Notes: generated by a model not told the origin, from the letters alone. 64,000 nt of DNA from Pedobacter chitinilyticus (GCF_003313385.1 NZ_QMHN01000001.1:1414097-1478096), one strand, 5' to 3'. Counted from the stretch's first letter, positions 27,406 to 35,845 are shown. Translations and numbers: made by a program.

Positions 27406-28463
27406 TGGAAGCACTAAAAAACAACGATCATTTTATTCACTTCGAGAGTGGACTAGAACCATTAAGAGATATTCTTGCAGCCAAAAAGTATAGCAAGGTA
27501 TTTGTCTTCGCCGATTCGACCACGGCAGAGGTATGCTTGCCCGTTTTTAGAGATTTCTTGCCCGAGCTAGAGGATTTCGATATTATAGAGACTGATGCAG
27601 GGGAAGAAAATAAGAACATTGATTTCTGCATTGGCATTTGGAAAACCCTTTTGGATTTTGAAGCCGACAGAAAATGCTTGATGATCAATCTTGGTGGTGG
27701 CGTAATTACCGATATGGGTGGTTTTGTAGCCTCAACCTATAAACGTGGCATCGATTTCATCAATATCCCTACTACCCTACTTTCGCAAGTTGATGCTTCT
27801 GTGGGTGGCAAAACAGGGATTGATATCGACAACATTAAGAACATGGTGGGCACTTTTGCCTTGCCACAAGCGGTGTTTATCGAAAACAGTTTCTTGGCTA
27901 CTTTACCAGAAAGGGAAATGTTATCTGGCTTTGCCGAAATGATTAAACATGGCCTTATTGCTGATGCTGCTTATTATCAGGAACTCAAAAACAGCGATTA
28001 TCGTCAAATTAGTGCGCAGGCTATTTATCACTCTGTGAAGATCAAAAACGAAGTAGTATTGACCGATCCATTTGAAAAAGGATTGCGCAAGATCTTAAAT
28101 TTTGGACATACCATTGGACACGCTGTAGAAGGTTATGCACTGGTAAACGATAAAAAGCCACTAACGCATGGTGAAGCCATTGCTATAGGAATGGTATGTG
28201 AGGCTTACTTATCTGCCAAATACTGCAACCTTTCTAGCGCTGAATTGGATGAAATTGCAGCTTACATTTTATCACTTTACCCTAAATATCATATCAAACC
28301 AGCTAGTTTTGATGATTTAATGGTGTTAATGCAAAGCGATAAAAAGAATGAAGATGGCTTTATTTTGTTCTCTTTATTAGATCAAATTGGTAAGTGCGTA
28401 TTCAACTGCAAAGCAACCAAAGAGGATATTTTTAATAGTTTAACCTATTACAATAGTTTATAA
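27405..28463 (+). CDS. aroB: 3-dehydroquinate synthase
   Basis: 352 residues, full length. NAD-binding part: LMINLGGGVITDMGGFVASTYKRGIDFINIPTTLLSQVDASVGGKTGID. Metal-binding and active-site part: FAEMIKHGLIAD, RKILNFGHTIGHAVEGY and LTHGEAIAIGM. The Glu and two His ligands for zinc correspond to E in EMIKHG, H in FGHTIGHA and H in LTHGEA. It converts DAHP to 3-dehydroquinate, the second step of aromatic synthesis. It lies ahead of the pheA cluster but is separated from it by 1.6 kb, so it is probably a different transcript. Confidence 0.97.
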   Translation: MEALKNNDHFIHFESGLEPLRDILAAKKYSKVFVFADSTTAEVCLPVFRDFLPELEDFDIIETDAGEENKNIDFCIGIWKTLLDFEADRKCLMINLGGGVITDMGGFVASTYKRGIDFINIPTTLLSQVDASVGGKTGIDIDNIKNMVGTFALPQAVFIENSFLATLPEREMLSGFAEMIKHGLIADAAYYQELKNSDYRQISAQAIYHSVKIKNEVVLTDPFEKGLRKILNFGHTIGHAVEGYALVNDKKPLTHGEAIAIGMVCEAYLSAKYCNLSSAELDEIAAYILSLYPKYHIKPASFDDLMVLMQSDKKNEDGFILFSLLDQIGKCVFNCKATKEDIFNSLTYYNSL

Positions 28464-28466
28464 TAT

Positions 28467-29396
28467 ATGAAGTTTACTGGAAGTGATATTTCTGTAGGCA
28501 CATTATTTAGTTTCGTCATTGTGCTCACCATCGTTGAAATGTATTTCAGCTATAAGCACGACAAAAAACTTTACACCAAGAGAGATACTTGGACCAACAT
28601 TTATCTAATGCTTTGTGCCATCGTAGTTAACTTAAGTATGAAAGTGGCTACTTTTTACCTATTAGATTACTGTTATCAATTTAGGCTTTTCGAAATCCAA
28701 ACGCCTTGGATTTATTGGACAGTATTGGTATTAGCGCAAGATTTCCTTTATTGGTTTTTACACACCGTTGGGCATTATGTGCGTTTCTTTTGGGCCATGC
28801 ACGTAACACACCATTCTTCGGAACACTTCAACTTAACTACAGGCTTCCGTTCTACCGTATTTGAACCTTTGTATCGGGTATTCTTTTATTTGCCTTTGGC
28901 TTTTATGGGCTTTAACGCTTTAGATATCCTTTTTGCTTATTTGGTCACTCAAATTTATGGCAACCTAGTGCACACGCAAACAGTCATGAAGTTCCATCCT
29001 ATTTTCGAATATATCTTTGTTACGCCTTCCCACCACAGGGTACACCACGCTTGTAATGTGCGTTATTTGGATAAAAACATGGGGATGGTCCTAATTTTAT
29101 GGGACAGAATGTTTGGGACTTTTCAAGAGGAATTACCAGAGGACAAAATAAAATATGGCCTAACTACCCAACCAGAAGATACTGGCGCCGTAAATATCAT
29201 TTTTCATGAGTTTATCGCCTTGGGAAAAGATGTGAAAAAAGCACCAACTTTTTGGGACAAGGTTAAATACATTGTAAATCCGCCAGGTTGGAGCCATGAT
29301 GGAAGTACTAAAATTGCCAAAATTATGCAGCAGGAGTTACAGGAAGAAGAAAGCAAAAGCAAAGTAGTTGGCAATAGCGTTAAAACCTTTAGCTAG
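28467..29396 (+). CDS. sterol desaturase/fatty acid hydroxylase family membrane protein
   Basis: 309 residues with four or so membrane segments (e.g. LFSFVIVLTIVEMYFSY, IYLMLCAIVVNLSMKVATFYLL). The diiron histidine clusters of the FA_hydroxylase family are all visible: WFLHTVGHYVRFFWAMHVTHHSSEHFN (HxxxH and HxxHH), QIYGNLVHTQ, and PSHHRVHHACNVRYLDKNMG (HHxVHH). It oxidises a lipid C-H bond in the inner membrane, perhaps an alkylglycerol, sphingolipid or carotenoid; the substrate is unknown. Three nt after aroB, so likely cotranscribed. The gap that follows holds repeats and then the pheA attenuator. Confidence 0.93.
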   Translation: MKFTGSDISVGTLFSFVIVLTIVEMYFSYKHDKKLYTKRDTWTNIYLMLCAIVVNLSMKVATFYLLDYCYQFRLFEIQTPWIYWTVLVLAQDFLYWFLHTVGHYVRFFWAMHVTHHSSEHFNLTTGFRSTVFEPLYRVFFYLPLAFMGFNALDILFAYLVTQIYGNLVHTQTVMKFHPIFEYIFVTPSHHRVHHACNVRYLDKNMGMVLILWDRMFGTFQEELPEDKIKYGLTTQPEDTGAVNIIFHEFIALGKDVKKAPTFWDKVKYIVNPPGWSHDGSTKIAKIMQQELQEEESKSKVVGNSVKTFS

Positions 29397-29430
29397 CAAC
29401 TCATTTAATTTGGTGATGTTATTCCCTTTA

Positions 29431-29760
29431 ACATCGCCGCGTAGAGGTGTAATATTTATAAAAGATCCGTACGACTCCTGCAGAGTCGCACACCCGAACT
29501 ATATTTGCTTTCGATCAATATATTTAAATCCTTTGGGTTTTGTTTACGTAAAAGATGACATGATGCGCTTATTCAAGCATTTTACATGCCTCAAAATCAT
29601 TCGCAACAAGCGTTAACATCTTTAGCTATTCCGTATTTCTATCCTAACAATACCTCGTAGAGGTTATATGTTTATAACCTAATGCATTATATCGGTACGA
29701 CTCCTACAGAGTCGTATGTTTTTACTGTACGACATTATAGATATTAAATTCCTTTGGATT
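29431..29760. repeat. two degenerate copies of a CGTAGAGGT/TACGACTCC element
   Basis: Copy A is about 29437-29542 and copy B about 29652-29766. Both contain, in order, CGTAGAGGT, TTATAA, CGTACGACTCCTxCAGAGTCG (an ACGACTC/GAGTCGT hairpin) and AATTCCTTTGGxTTTTGTTTA. They have no coding capacity and lie between the hydroxylase gene and the pheA promoter. Confidence 0.65.
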
Positions 29761-29883
29761 TTGTTTAATTTCAGACATGCTATACTAATTAATAAGTCTT
29801 GCTGTACACCTTAAAATACCATTTTGCTATTCGGTACAAAAACAACAAAATTAAATTCTGATAAAAATATTTTCAATTAACTA

Positions 29884-29914
29884 TTGACAAATTAAATTTG
29901 TTGCTGTACATTTG
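29884..29914 (+). promoter_or_regulatory. promoter of the pheA leader
   Basis: TTG at 29884-29886 (in ATTGACAA), a 20-nt spacer, and TACATTTG at 29907-29914, an exact Bacteroidota TAnnTTTG box. The predicted start is near 29921, about 11 nt before the leader ORF. This is the best promoter in the window. Confidence 0.7.
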
Positions 29915-29931
29915 GCAACATAAAGCAAAAA

Positions 29932-29994
29932 ATGAATTTTAACACTACATATTGGTTTGGTTACTTTTACTACTTTAGTAAGAGCCAGGACTAG
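29932..29994 (+). CDS. aromatic-rich leader peptide of the pheA attenuator
   Basis: A 20-codon ORF from ATG 29932 to TAG 29992-29994. Codons 3 to 15 read Phe-Asn-Thr-Thr-Tyr-Trp-Phe-Gly-Tyr-Phe-Tyr-Tyr-Phe: four Phe, four Tyr and one Trp. The remaining codons are Ser-Lys-Ser-Gln-Asp. It has no role as a protein; its translation rate would report aromatic aminoacyl-tRNA levels. Its last three sense codons, AGC CAG GAC, are identical to the 3' arm of the downstream terminator, so a ribosome finishing the ORF would hide the antiterminator strand. It lies 18 nt past an excellent promoter and directly before the terminator-pheA unit. Confidence 0.8.
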   Translation: MNFNTTYWFGYFYYFSKSQD

Positions 29995-30066
29995 TATGCA
30001 GAAAAATAGATAAAAATATTTAAAATGTATGAAAGGGTCCTGGCTAAATAAGCCAGGACCCTTTTT
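29983..30066 (+). terminator. transcription attenuator of the pheA operon
   Basis: Three segments. A: AGCCAGGAC at 29983-29991, inside the leader ORF. B: GTCCTGGCT at 30037-30045. C: AGCCAGGAC at 30051-30059. B pairs with C as part of a perfect 14-bp terminator stem (30032-30045 with 30051-30064, loop AAATA) ending in five T. A pairs with B over 9 bp and would exclude the terminator. Ribosome stalling at the Phe/Tyr codons exposes A; completion of the ORF masks it. The terminator ends 14 nt before the pheA start codon. Confidence 0.82.
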
Positions 30067-30080
30067 CGTTTCACAACATT

Positions 30081-30914
30081 ATGAAAACAAAAACCAGGGT
30101 AGCCATACAAGGCATTAAGGCATCATTCCACGAAGAAGCAGCTTACAAATTCTTTGGCAGAGACATTGAAACCGTTGAATGCAATTCCTTTAAACAGACT
30201 TGCGACGTTTTAGATGAAAACAAAGCTGATTTTGTGGTGATGGCTATTGAAAACTCTATTGCTGGTAGTCTTTTACCTAACTACACCCTTATTCGCGAAT
30301 ATAATTTTGCCGTAGTTGGTGAGGTTTACCTGCCTATTCAATTGCACCTTTTGGCTTTACCTGGCGTAAAATTTGAAGACATTAAAATTGCGACCTCACA
30401 CCCTATTGCCATTAGACAATGTGTTGATTTCTTTGAAGAGTTTCCTCAAATACAAGTGATTGAAGGTAACGACACTGCGGCTTGTGCAAAGAAAATCAAA
30501 GACAACCAGCTGAAAGATACCGTAGCCATTGCCAATGCTTTAGCTGCCGAAACTTACGGGCTAGACATCATTGAAAGAAGAATAGAATCGAACAAGAAGA
30601 ACTTCACCCGTTTCTTAATTCTTAGAAAAGACAAAACCGAAGTAGAAAAGGGAATTAACAAGGCTTCTATTTGTTTTCAGGTGGGGCACCACGTAGGCGC
30701 ATTAAGCCAAGTGTTGCAAATATTTGCAGAGCTAAACGTGAACTTAACCAAGATCCAATCGATGCCTGTGTTAGGCCGTCGTAACGAATACTATTTCTAT
30801 GTAGATATTGAATGGAAAAGCATCGAAAACTACGATACAGCCATCAGAAAAGTATTAAAGTTCACCGTCAACTTCAACATTATGGGCGAATATGTTAAAA
30901 ATGATAAAGTGTAA
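30081..30914 (+). CDS. pheA: prephenate dehydratase
   Basis: 277 residues, a monofunctional P-protein without a fused chorismate mutase. PDT domain about 6-185: VAIQGIKASFHEEAAYKFF, VVMAIENSIAGSLLPNY, SHPIAIRQC, TAACAKKIK and the catalytic NKKNFTRFLIL (TRF). The ACT domain follows, with HHVGALSQVLQIFAELNVNLTKIQSMPVLGRRNEYYFYVDI. The phenylalanine-binding ESRP motif of well-studied enzymes is replaced by QSMP, so allosteric control by Phe may be weaker or different; similar changes may be usual in this phylum. It converts prephenate to phenylpyruvate. First structural gene after the attenuator. Confidence 0.95.
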   Translation: MKTKTRVAIQGIKASFHEEAAYKFFGRDIETVECNSFKQTCDVLDENKADFVVMAIENSIAGSLLPNYTLIREYNFAVVGEVYLPIQLHLLALPGVKFEDIKIATSHPIAIRQCVDFFEEFPQIQVIEGNDTAACAKKIKDNQLKDTVAIANALAAETYGLDIIERRIESNKKNFTRFLILRKDKTEVEKGINKASICFQVGHHVGALSQVLQIFAELNVNLTKIQSMPVLGRRNEYYFYVDIEWKSIENYDTAIRKVLKFTVNFNIMGEYVKNDKV

Positions 30915-30933
30915 AATGGTTAACTGTTGAAAC

Positions 30934-30974
30934 TGTTGAATTGGTTAACCGACATCAAACTAACCAATTCAACA
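30934..30974 (+). other. hairpin between pheA and the DAHP synthase gene
   Basis: A 14-bp perfect inverted repeat, TGTTGAATTGGTTA (30934-30947) and TAACCAATTCAACA (30961-30974), with a 13-nt loop. It is followed by further GGTTAACC / AACCGATTAA variants up to 31040. No T-run follows, so it is not a terminator; an RNA processing or stability element is possible. Confidence 0.6.
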
Positions 30975-31069
30975 ATTAACCAAATAACCGATTAAGCAAT
31001 AAAATACAAAACGGTTAACCAATTCAAACAAATAACCGATTAAACAACAAAAAATAAATATCCTAAAAA

Positions 31070-32212
31070 ATGAAACTTAATTTAAACATCGAGCCTTTAG
31101 AAAACTGGCTAACGGCTAAAAACCAACCCTTATTAATCTCTGGTCCTTGTAGTGCCGAAACAGAAGATCAATTGTTAACCACTGCACATTTATTGGCCGC
31201 TACTGGCAAAGTAAGTGTGTTAAGAGCTGGTATTTGGAAACCTCGTACCCGTCCAGGAGAGTTTGAAGGAATTGGCAGCATTGGTTTAGAGTGGTTGAAA
31301 CGCGCTAAAGCAGAAACGGGTTTGCCTACAGCAGTTGAGGTAGCCAACGCTAAACACGTTGAAGAAGCTTTAGCCGCTGGCGTTGACATCCTTTGGATTG
31401 GTGCTCGTTCAACCGTAAACCCGTTCACTGTACAAGAAATTGCTGATGCCTTGAAGGGTCATGATATTCCTGTATTGGTAAAAAACCCAGTAAACCCTGA
31501 TCTTCAATTGTGGATTGGTGCGATTGAGCGTATCAACAAAGCAGGAATTACTAAAATTGGTGCGATTCACCGTGGTTTCTCGTCGTTTGAAAAATCATCG
31601 TTCCGTAACGAACCAATGTGGGAAATGGCGATCCAATTAAAAACCCTTTGCCCTGAATTGCCAATCATTAACGACCCAAGCCACATTTGCGGTAACCGTG
31701 AGTTGATCCCTTACATTTCTCAAAAAGCGTTAGACTTAGACATGCAAGGTTTAATGATCGAGTCTCACTTAGATCCTTCAGTAGCTTGGACAGATGCTAA
31801 ACAACAATTGACACCAGCAGCGGTTAACGAGTTAATGGAGCGCTTAACTGTACGTGAGCCAGAATCTCAAAACGAAGCTTTTGTAGATAAATTAGCTGAA
31901 CTACGTAAGCAAATTGATAAAATTGACGACTTGCTATTGCAAAAGCTAGGCGAGCGTATGAAAATCGTTGAGAAAATTGGCGAATACAAACGTGATAACC
32001 AAGTAACTGTTTTGCAAGTTAACCGTTGGGATGAAATCCTTAAGAAAGGAACAGCTTTTGCAAAAGCATTGAAATTGGATGAGCACTTTACCGAGAAATT
32101 CTTGGAATTGGTACACGGTGAATCTATCCGTTTACAAACTGAAATATTAAACGAAGGCAAAGCTACACAAGAAGGCATTGCTGCTGAGCAACATGCTGAA
32201 GTAAAAGCATAA
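31070..32212 (+). CDS. bifunctional DAHP synthase - chorismate mutase (AroQ)
   Basis: 380 residues. Residues 1-265 form a type I-beta/KDO8P-like DAHP synthase: LLISGPCSAE with the metal Cys, VLRAGIWKPRTRPGEFEGIG, ILWIGARSTVNPFTVQEIA, VKNPVNPDLQLWIGAIERI, AIHRGF and INDPSHICGNRE. Residues about 280-360 are an all-helical AroQ chorismate mutase: FVDKLAELRKQIDKIDDLLLQKLGERMKIVEKIGEYKRDNQVTV. The same order of fusion is known from Prevotella, where prephenate controls the synthase through the mutase domain. It catalyses the entry step and the branch step toward prephenate, the substrate of PheA just upstream. An Ala/Glu-rich tail ends the protein. Likely in the attenuated operon. Confidence 0.95.
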   Translation: MKLNLNIEPLENWLTAKNQPLLISGPCSAETEDQLLTTAHLLAATGKVSVLRAGIWKPRTRPGEFEGIGSIGLEWLKRAKAETGLPTAVEVANAKHVEEALAAGVDILWIGARSTVNPFTVQEIADALKGHDIPVLVKNPVNPDLQLWIGAIERINKAGITKIGAIHRGFSSFEKSSFRNEPMWEMAIQLKTLCPELPIINDPSHICGNRELIPYISQKALDLDMQGLMIESHLDPSVAWTDAKQQLTPAAVNELMERLTVREPESQNEAFVDKLAELRKQIDKIDDLLLQKLGERMKIVEKIGEYKRDNQVTVLQVNRWDEILKKGTAFAKALKLDEHFTEKFLELVHGESIRLQTEILNEGKATQEGIAAEQHAEVKA

Positions 32213-32253
32213 GCAAATATTTTTTAGGATATAAGCATAGTCTCGGTCTCCTC

Positions 32254-32355
32254 GTCATTTCGAGCGAAGTGCAACGTAGCCGAGAAATCTTTGAACTTTA
32301 TATTTTACATTGTTTAAAGATCTCTCCATTTCGCTACGCTTCAGTCGAGATGACG
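32254..32355. repeat. REP-like palindrome in the aromatic operon
   Basis: Starts CGTCATTTCGAGCGAAGTG and ends TCAGTCGAGATGACGG, with inner arms GAGAAATCTTTGAA and TTTAAAGATCTCTCC. It lies in the 195-bp gap between the DAHP synthase gene and aroA. Same family as 35683-35784 and 51413-51498. Confidence 0.85.
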
Positions 32356-32407
32356 GAAAGACTGAGACAGCTTTAAAACTAAGACAATCTAATACAAGAC
32401 CGAACCT

Positions 32408-33673
32408 ATGCATAAAAATGCAATGGTGTCCTTTAAAGGGGCGCAAAACATAAACACTGAAATACAACTTACTGGCTCAAAAAGCGAATGTAACCGAGCA
32501 TTGATTATCAAATCTTTAAGTAAGAATTTGGTAAAAGTAGAGAACCTATCTAACGCTGCCGATACTGTTACTTTAAACGCTATTTTAGCCGACTTAGATA
32601 CGATAGATACCGACCACAACCTTGCTAAAACCGTAGATGTTGGGCCTGCTGGAACTGCTATGCGTTTTCTATCCGCCTATCTATCTGCAAAAAACGGAAA
32701 CTTTCTGCTCACAGGCACTGAACGGATGAAACAACGTCCCATTGGTATTTTGGCAGAAGCCTTGAAAGCAATTGGTGCCAACATCAGCTATGCGGAAAAA
32801 GAAGGCTTCCCTCCGCTTTCTATCAAAGGTCCGTTGGAACAAACCAATGCCCAAATCAAAATCAAAGGCGATGTAAGTAGTCAATACCTATCGGCTTTGC
32901 TGATGGTTGCGCCTACGCTACCAAAGGGATTAACCTTGGAAATAGAAGGCGAACTGACTTCTAAACCTTATGTAGAAATGACCCTAGCCATGTTGGCCGA
33001 ATGTGGTATTTCACATGAATGGAATGGCAACTTAATTACGATTGCGCCTCAAGATTTTAAACCTTCTACCCTTATTGTAGAACCAGATTGGAGCGCTGCT
33101 TCTTATTGGTACAGCATCGTGGCCTTAGCTGAAAATGCAAAAATCAGCTTGCCTCACTTACGGGATAAGAGTTTGCAGGGCGATAGCCAAATCAAATCTA
33201 TCATGGAGATTTTTGGCGTAAGCACTACCAAAACTTCCAATGGCATTTCTTTCGAGAAAAACCAAGAAATTAAAGACACAGACAAGGTGTTAGATTTAAA
33301 AACTTGTCCTGACTTAGCACAAACCATTGTAGTCATCGCCGCCGCTTTGGGATTAAATATGGCTTTTACAGGTTTAGAAACCTTAAAAATAAAAGAGACT
33401 GATCGCGTTGCCGCATTGCAAAACGAGTTGGCTAAAATTGGCGTGAAATTAATTGAGGATAACCTGGTTTACACCCTAGATTGTTCAAATTTGAATTTCC
33501 CTAAAAAAGTAAGCATTGCTACTTACGAAGACCACCGCATGGCCATGGCTTTTGCTCCCTTGGCACTATTGATTGAGGAACTAGAAATAGAAGAATGTAA
33601 CGTGGTTGAAAAATCTTATCCTTATTTTTGGGAAGACTTGAAGAAAGCGGGGTTTACAGTAGTTAGTATTTAG
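32408..33673 (+). CDS. aroA: 3-phosphoshikimate 1-carboxyvinyltransferase (EPSP synthase)
   Basis: 421 residues. Begins with the S3P/PEP-binding LTGSKSECNRALIIKSLS. Other family marks: VGPAGTAMRFLSAYLSA, GTERMKQRPIGILAEALKAIGANI, KGDVSSQYLSALLMVAPTLPKGL, DWSAASYWYSIVAL, CPDLAQTIVVIAAAL, LKIKETDRVAALQNELAKIG and YEDHRMAMAFAPLAL. The PEP-site Gly stretch reads G-P-A-G-T-A, as in glyphosate-class-I-like Bacteroidota forms; its exact class is not determined. It makes EPSP from shikimate-3-phosphate and PEP. Follows the DAHP synthase gene after a REP-like element; direction suggests the same operon. Confidence 0.96.
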   Translation: MHKNAMVSFKGAQNINTEIQLTGSKSECNRALIIKSLSKNLVKVENLSNAADTVTLNAILADLDTIDTDHNLAKTVDVGPAGTAMRFLSAYLSAKNGNFLLTGTERMKQRPIGILAEALKAIGANISYAEKEGFPPLSIKGPLEQTNAQIKIKGDVSSQYLSALLMVAPTLPKGLTLEIEGELTSKPYVEMTLAMLAECGISHEWNGNLITIAPQDFKPSTLIVEPDWSAASYWYSIVALAENAKISLPHLRDKSLQGDSQIKSIMEIFGVSTTKTSNGISFEKNQEIKDTDKVLDLKTCPDLAQTIVVIAAALGLNMAFTGLETLKIKETDRVAALQNELAKIGVKLIEDNLVYTLDCSNLNFPKKVSIATYEDHRMAMAFAPLALLIEELEIEECNVVEKSYPYFWEDLKKAGFTVVSI

Positions 33674-33763
33674 TACAAAGTATTTAGACTACCGCAAATC
33701 TCATGATCTATAAAAAACGTTGACAATCTAACTACTAAATACTAACGACTATATACTAATAAA

Positions 33764-34861
33764 ATGGCAGGCAACTCATTTGGACAATTATTTCGCATCA
33801 CCACTTTTGGCGAATCGCATGGAACGGCAATTGGCGTAATTTTAGACGGTTGTCCCGCAGGCTTAACCATCGATTTGGATTTCATTCAATCAGAATTAGA
33901 CAAAAGAAAACCTGGTCAATCGAAGATTACTACACAACGCAAGGAAAGCGATACGGTGCAAATCCTATCAGGTATTTTTGAAGGCAAAAGCACGGGCACG
34001 CCTATTGCAATGTTGATCCCCAACGAAGACCAACGTAGCAAGGATTATGGTCATAATGTAGATGTTTACCGCCCAAGCCATGCCGATTATGTATACGATG
34101 CTAAGTACGGTATTCGTGATCATCGTGGTGGTGGCCGATCATCAGCTCGAGAAACAGCAGCTCGCGTAGCAGCTGGCGCTATTGCCAAGTTATTCTTAAA
34201 ACATCAAGGCATTGATATTTTTGCCCATGTAACCGCGGTAGGAAAAATTAATGCCCCTAATTTAGAAAGCAATGACATTAGCGAACTTCTTGAATTAAGA
34301 GAAGCAAATATTGTTCGCTGCGCTGATCCTGCTACCGCCAATGAAATGATTGAATTCATTGATAGCGTACGCAAGGATGGTGATACCGTGGGTGGCAAAA
34401 TCTCTTGTGTGGTAAAAGGCTGTCCTGCTGGATTGGGAGAACCTGTTTTTGATAAACTTCATGCAGATTTAGGGAAAGCCATGCTGAGCATTAATGCTGT
34501 ACACGGCTTTGAATATGGTTCAGGTTTTGACGGCACCGAGTTGAGAGGCTCTGAACACAACGATATTCCGTTGCCTAAAGCGAAAGAAGAGCAACAGTTT
34601 AAAACCATTAGCAACCATGCTGGAGGCATTTTAGGCGGCATTTCTAACGGCATGGACATTACCTTTAAAGTAGGTTTTAAGCCTGTGGCCACCATTATGC
34701 ACAACCAACAAACCATTAATGCTGCTGGTGAAGCCGCCGAAATAAAAGGCAAGGGCCGTCATGATCCTTGTGTGGTACCAAGAGCGGTAGTGATTGTAGA
34801 GGCAATGGCAGCACTTGTTTTAGCAGACCACGTATTAAGAAACCGCGCTGTAAAACTGTAA
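33764..34861 (+). CDS. aroC: chorismate synthase
   Basis: 365 residues. Signatures: [20 protein letters not shown] at the N-terminus, [107 protein letters not shown] and [28 protein letters not shown]. It uses reduced FMN to convert EPSP to chorismate, the last common step. The 90-bp gap after aroA is AT-rich with ACTAAATACTAA-type repeats and no terminator. Probably the last gene of the cluster; tyrA is absent from the window. Confidence 0.97.
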   Translation: MAGNSFGQLFRITTFGESHGTAIGVILDGCPAGLTIDLDFIQSELDKRKPGQSKITTQRKESDTVQILSGIFEGKSTGTPIAMLIPNEDQRSKDYGHNVDVYRPSHADYVYDAKYGIRDHRGGGRSSARETAARVAAGAIAKLFLKHQGIDIFAHVTAVGKINAPNLESNDISELLELREANIVRCADPATANEMIEFIDSVRKDGDTVGGKISCVVKGCPAGLGEPVFDKLHADLGKAMLSINAVHGFEYGSGFDGTELRGSEHNDIPLPKAKEEQQFKTISNHAGGILGGISNGMDITFKVGFKPVATIMHNQQTINAAGEAAEIKGKGRHDPCVVPRAVVIVEAMAALVLADHVLRNRAVKL

Positions 34862-34879
34862 TTTGTAAATTAAAATATT

Positions 34880-35025
34880 TTGATCTGTGTATTGGTGGCG
34901 AGTAATTTTAGCCACAGATACACAGATTTCTTTTTTATATTTATTTAGAGCTTAATAATAATTCATCTACGATTTCATTTGTGCATCTGTGGCAAATATT
35001 TTCAGGCATGGATACACAGATTTTT
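34880..35025. repeat. inverted pair of CCACAGATACACAGATT repeats
   Basis: TAGCCACAGATACACAGATTTC near 34909-34931 is mirrored by TTTGTGCATCTGTGGCAAA near 34978-34996, followed by a third, direct GGATACACAGATTTTT near 35009. This family of short interspersed repeats seems common in Bacteroidota spacers. It lies between aroC and the DUF1684 gene. Confidence 0.55.
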
Positions 35026-35039
35026 CATAGTTTTATGAG

Positions 35040-35657
35040 ATGAAAGTTAAATTGATCTTACTCGGTTCATTACTTGTTTTGAAGCTAGGTGCGTCTGCTC
35101 AAAGCTTTAACGAGCAAATTGTAGCTCACCGTGAAAAATACAAGGCAGATTTTGTGACTAACGAGCATTCGCCATTGAAAGAAGGAGACTTAAAACACCT
35201 TCGTTTTTATGAGGCAGACAGCACTTACAAAGTAACCGCAAAAGTAACCTTATTAGAAGGTGAAAAAGCCTTCAAAATGCCTACCTACGCGGGCACTACG
35301 GCTGAATACATCCGATATGCCAAACTTGACTTTAACCTTAACGGAAAACCTACACAACTGACTTTGTACAAGAATGTAGCCTTATCAGCTAACCCAGCTT
35401 ATAGAGATTACCTCTTCCTCCCTTTTACCGACCAAACCAACAACAAAGAAACTTATGGTGGCGGTAGATATATTGATTTAAAAAGTGGTAACATTACCAA
35501 TGGAAGCATTGAATTGGATTTCAATAAAGCTTACAATCCCTATTGTGCTTACAGCGATGGTTATCGTTGTCCTATCCCACCAGAAGAAAATGATTTAGCT
35601 TTAGCCATTAAGGCAGGTGAGCAAAAATATATGGGTGAAAAGAAGCATCGTAATTAG
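35040..35657 (+). CDS. DUF1684 family exported protein
   Basis: 205 residues. Signal peptide ends GASAQ (about 1-21). DUF1684 is recognised from the C-terminal block RDYLFLPFTDQTNNKETYGGGRYIDL, LDFNKAYNPYCAYSDGYRCPIPPEENDLALAIKAGE. The NPYCAYSDxYxCPxPPxEN motif is almost invariant in the family; the two Cys may pair or bind a ligand. Function unknown. The first part (HREKYKADFVTNEHSPL) carries the family's other mark, a basic helix followed by ...SPL. Probably periplasmic. Single gene, followed by a REP-like element and a shared terminator. Confidence 0.88.
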   Translation: MKVKLILLGSLLVLKLGASAQSFNEQIVAHREKYKADFVTNEHSPLKEGDLKHLRFYEADSTYKVTAKVTLLEGEKAFKMPTYAGTTAEYIRYAKLDFNLNGKPTQLTLYKNVALSANPAYRDYLFLPFTDQTNNKETYGGGRYIDLKSGNITNGSIELDFNKAYNPYCAYSDGYRCPIPPEENDLALAIKAGEQKYMGEKKHRN

Positions 35658-35682
35658 TATTCGCATACTAGATCCAACACCA

Positions 35683-35784
35683 CGTCATTTCGAGCGGAAC
35701 GCAGTGTAGTCGAGAAATCTTAATTATATTTAATTACAAGTTCAAAGATTTCTCCATTCCGCTTTGCTCCAGTCGAAATGACGA
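35683..35784. repeat. REP-like palindrome after the DUF1684 gene
   Basis: Starts CGTCATTTCGAGCGGAACG and ends GCTCCAGTCGAAATGACGAC. Inner arms GAGAAATCTTAA and TCAAAGATTTCTCC. Same family as 32254-32355. Confidence 0.85.
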
Positions 35785-35845
35785 CATCCCAAACAACCCA
35801 TTATGACGAGCTTTTGAGAGCCACAAACTTAACAGCATACCAAAC

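Noticed and set aside
29368..29616. 82-codon ORF after the hydroxylase gene
   Set aside because: It overlaps the end of a certain gene and then translates the CGTAGAGGT/TACGACTCC repeat.
30934..30974. Second attenuator or terminator after pheA
   Set aside because: The hairpin has no T-run and no leader ORF, so it is recorded only as a hairpin.
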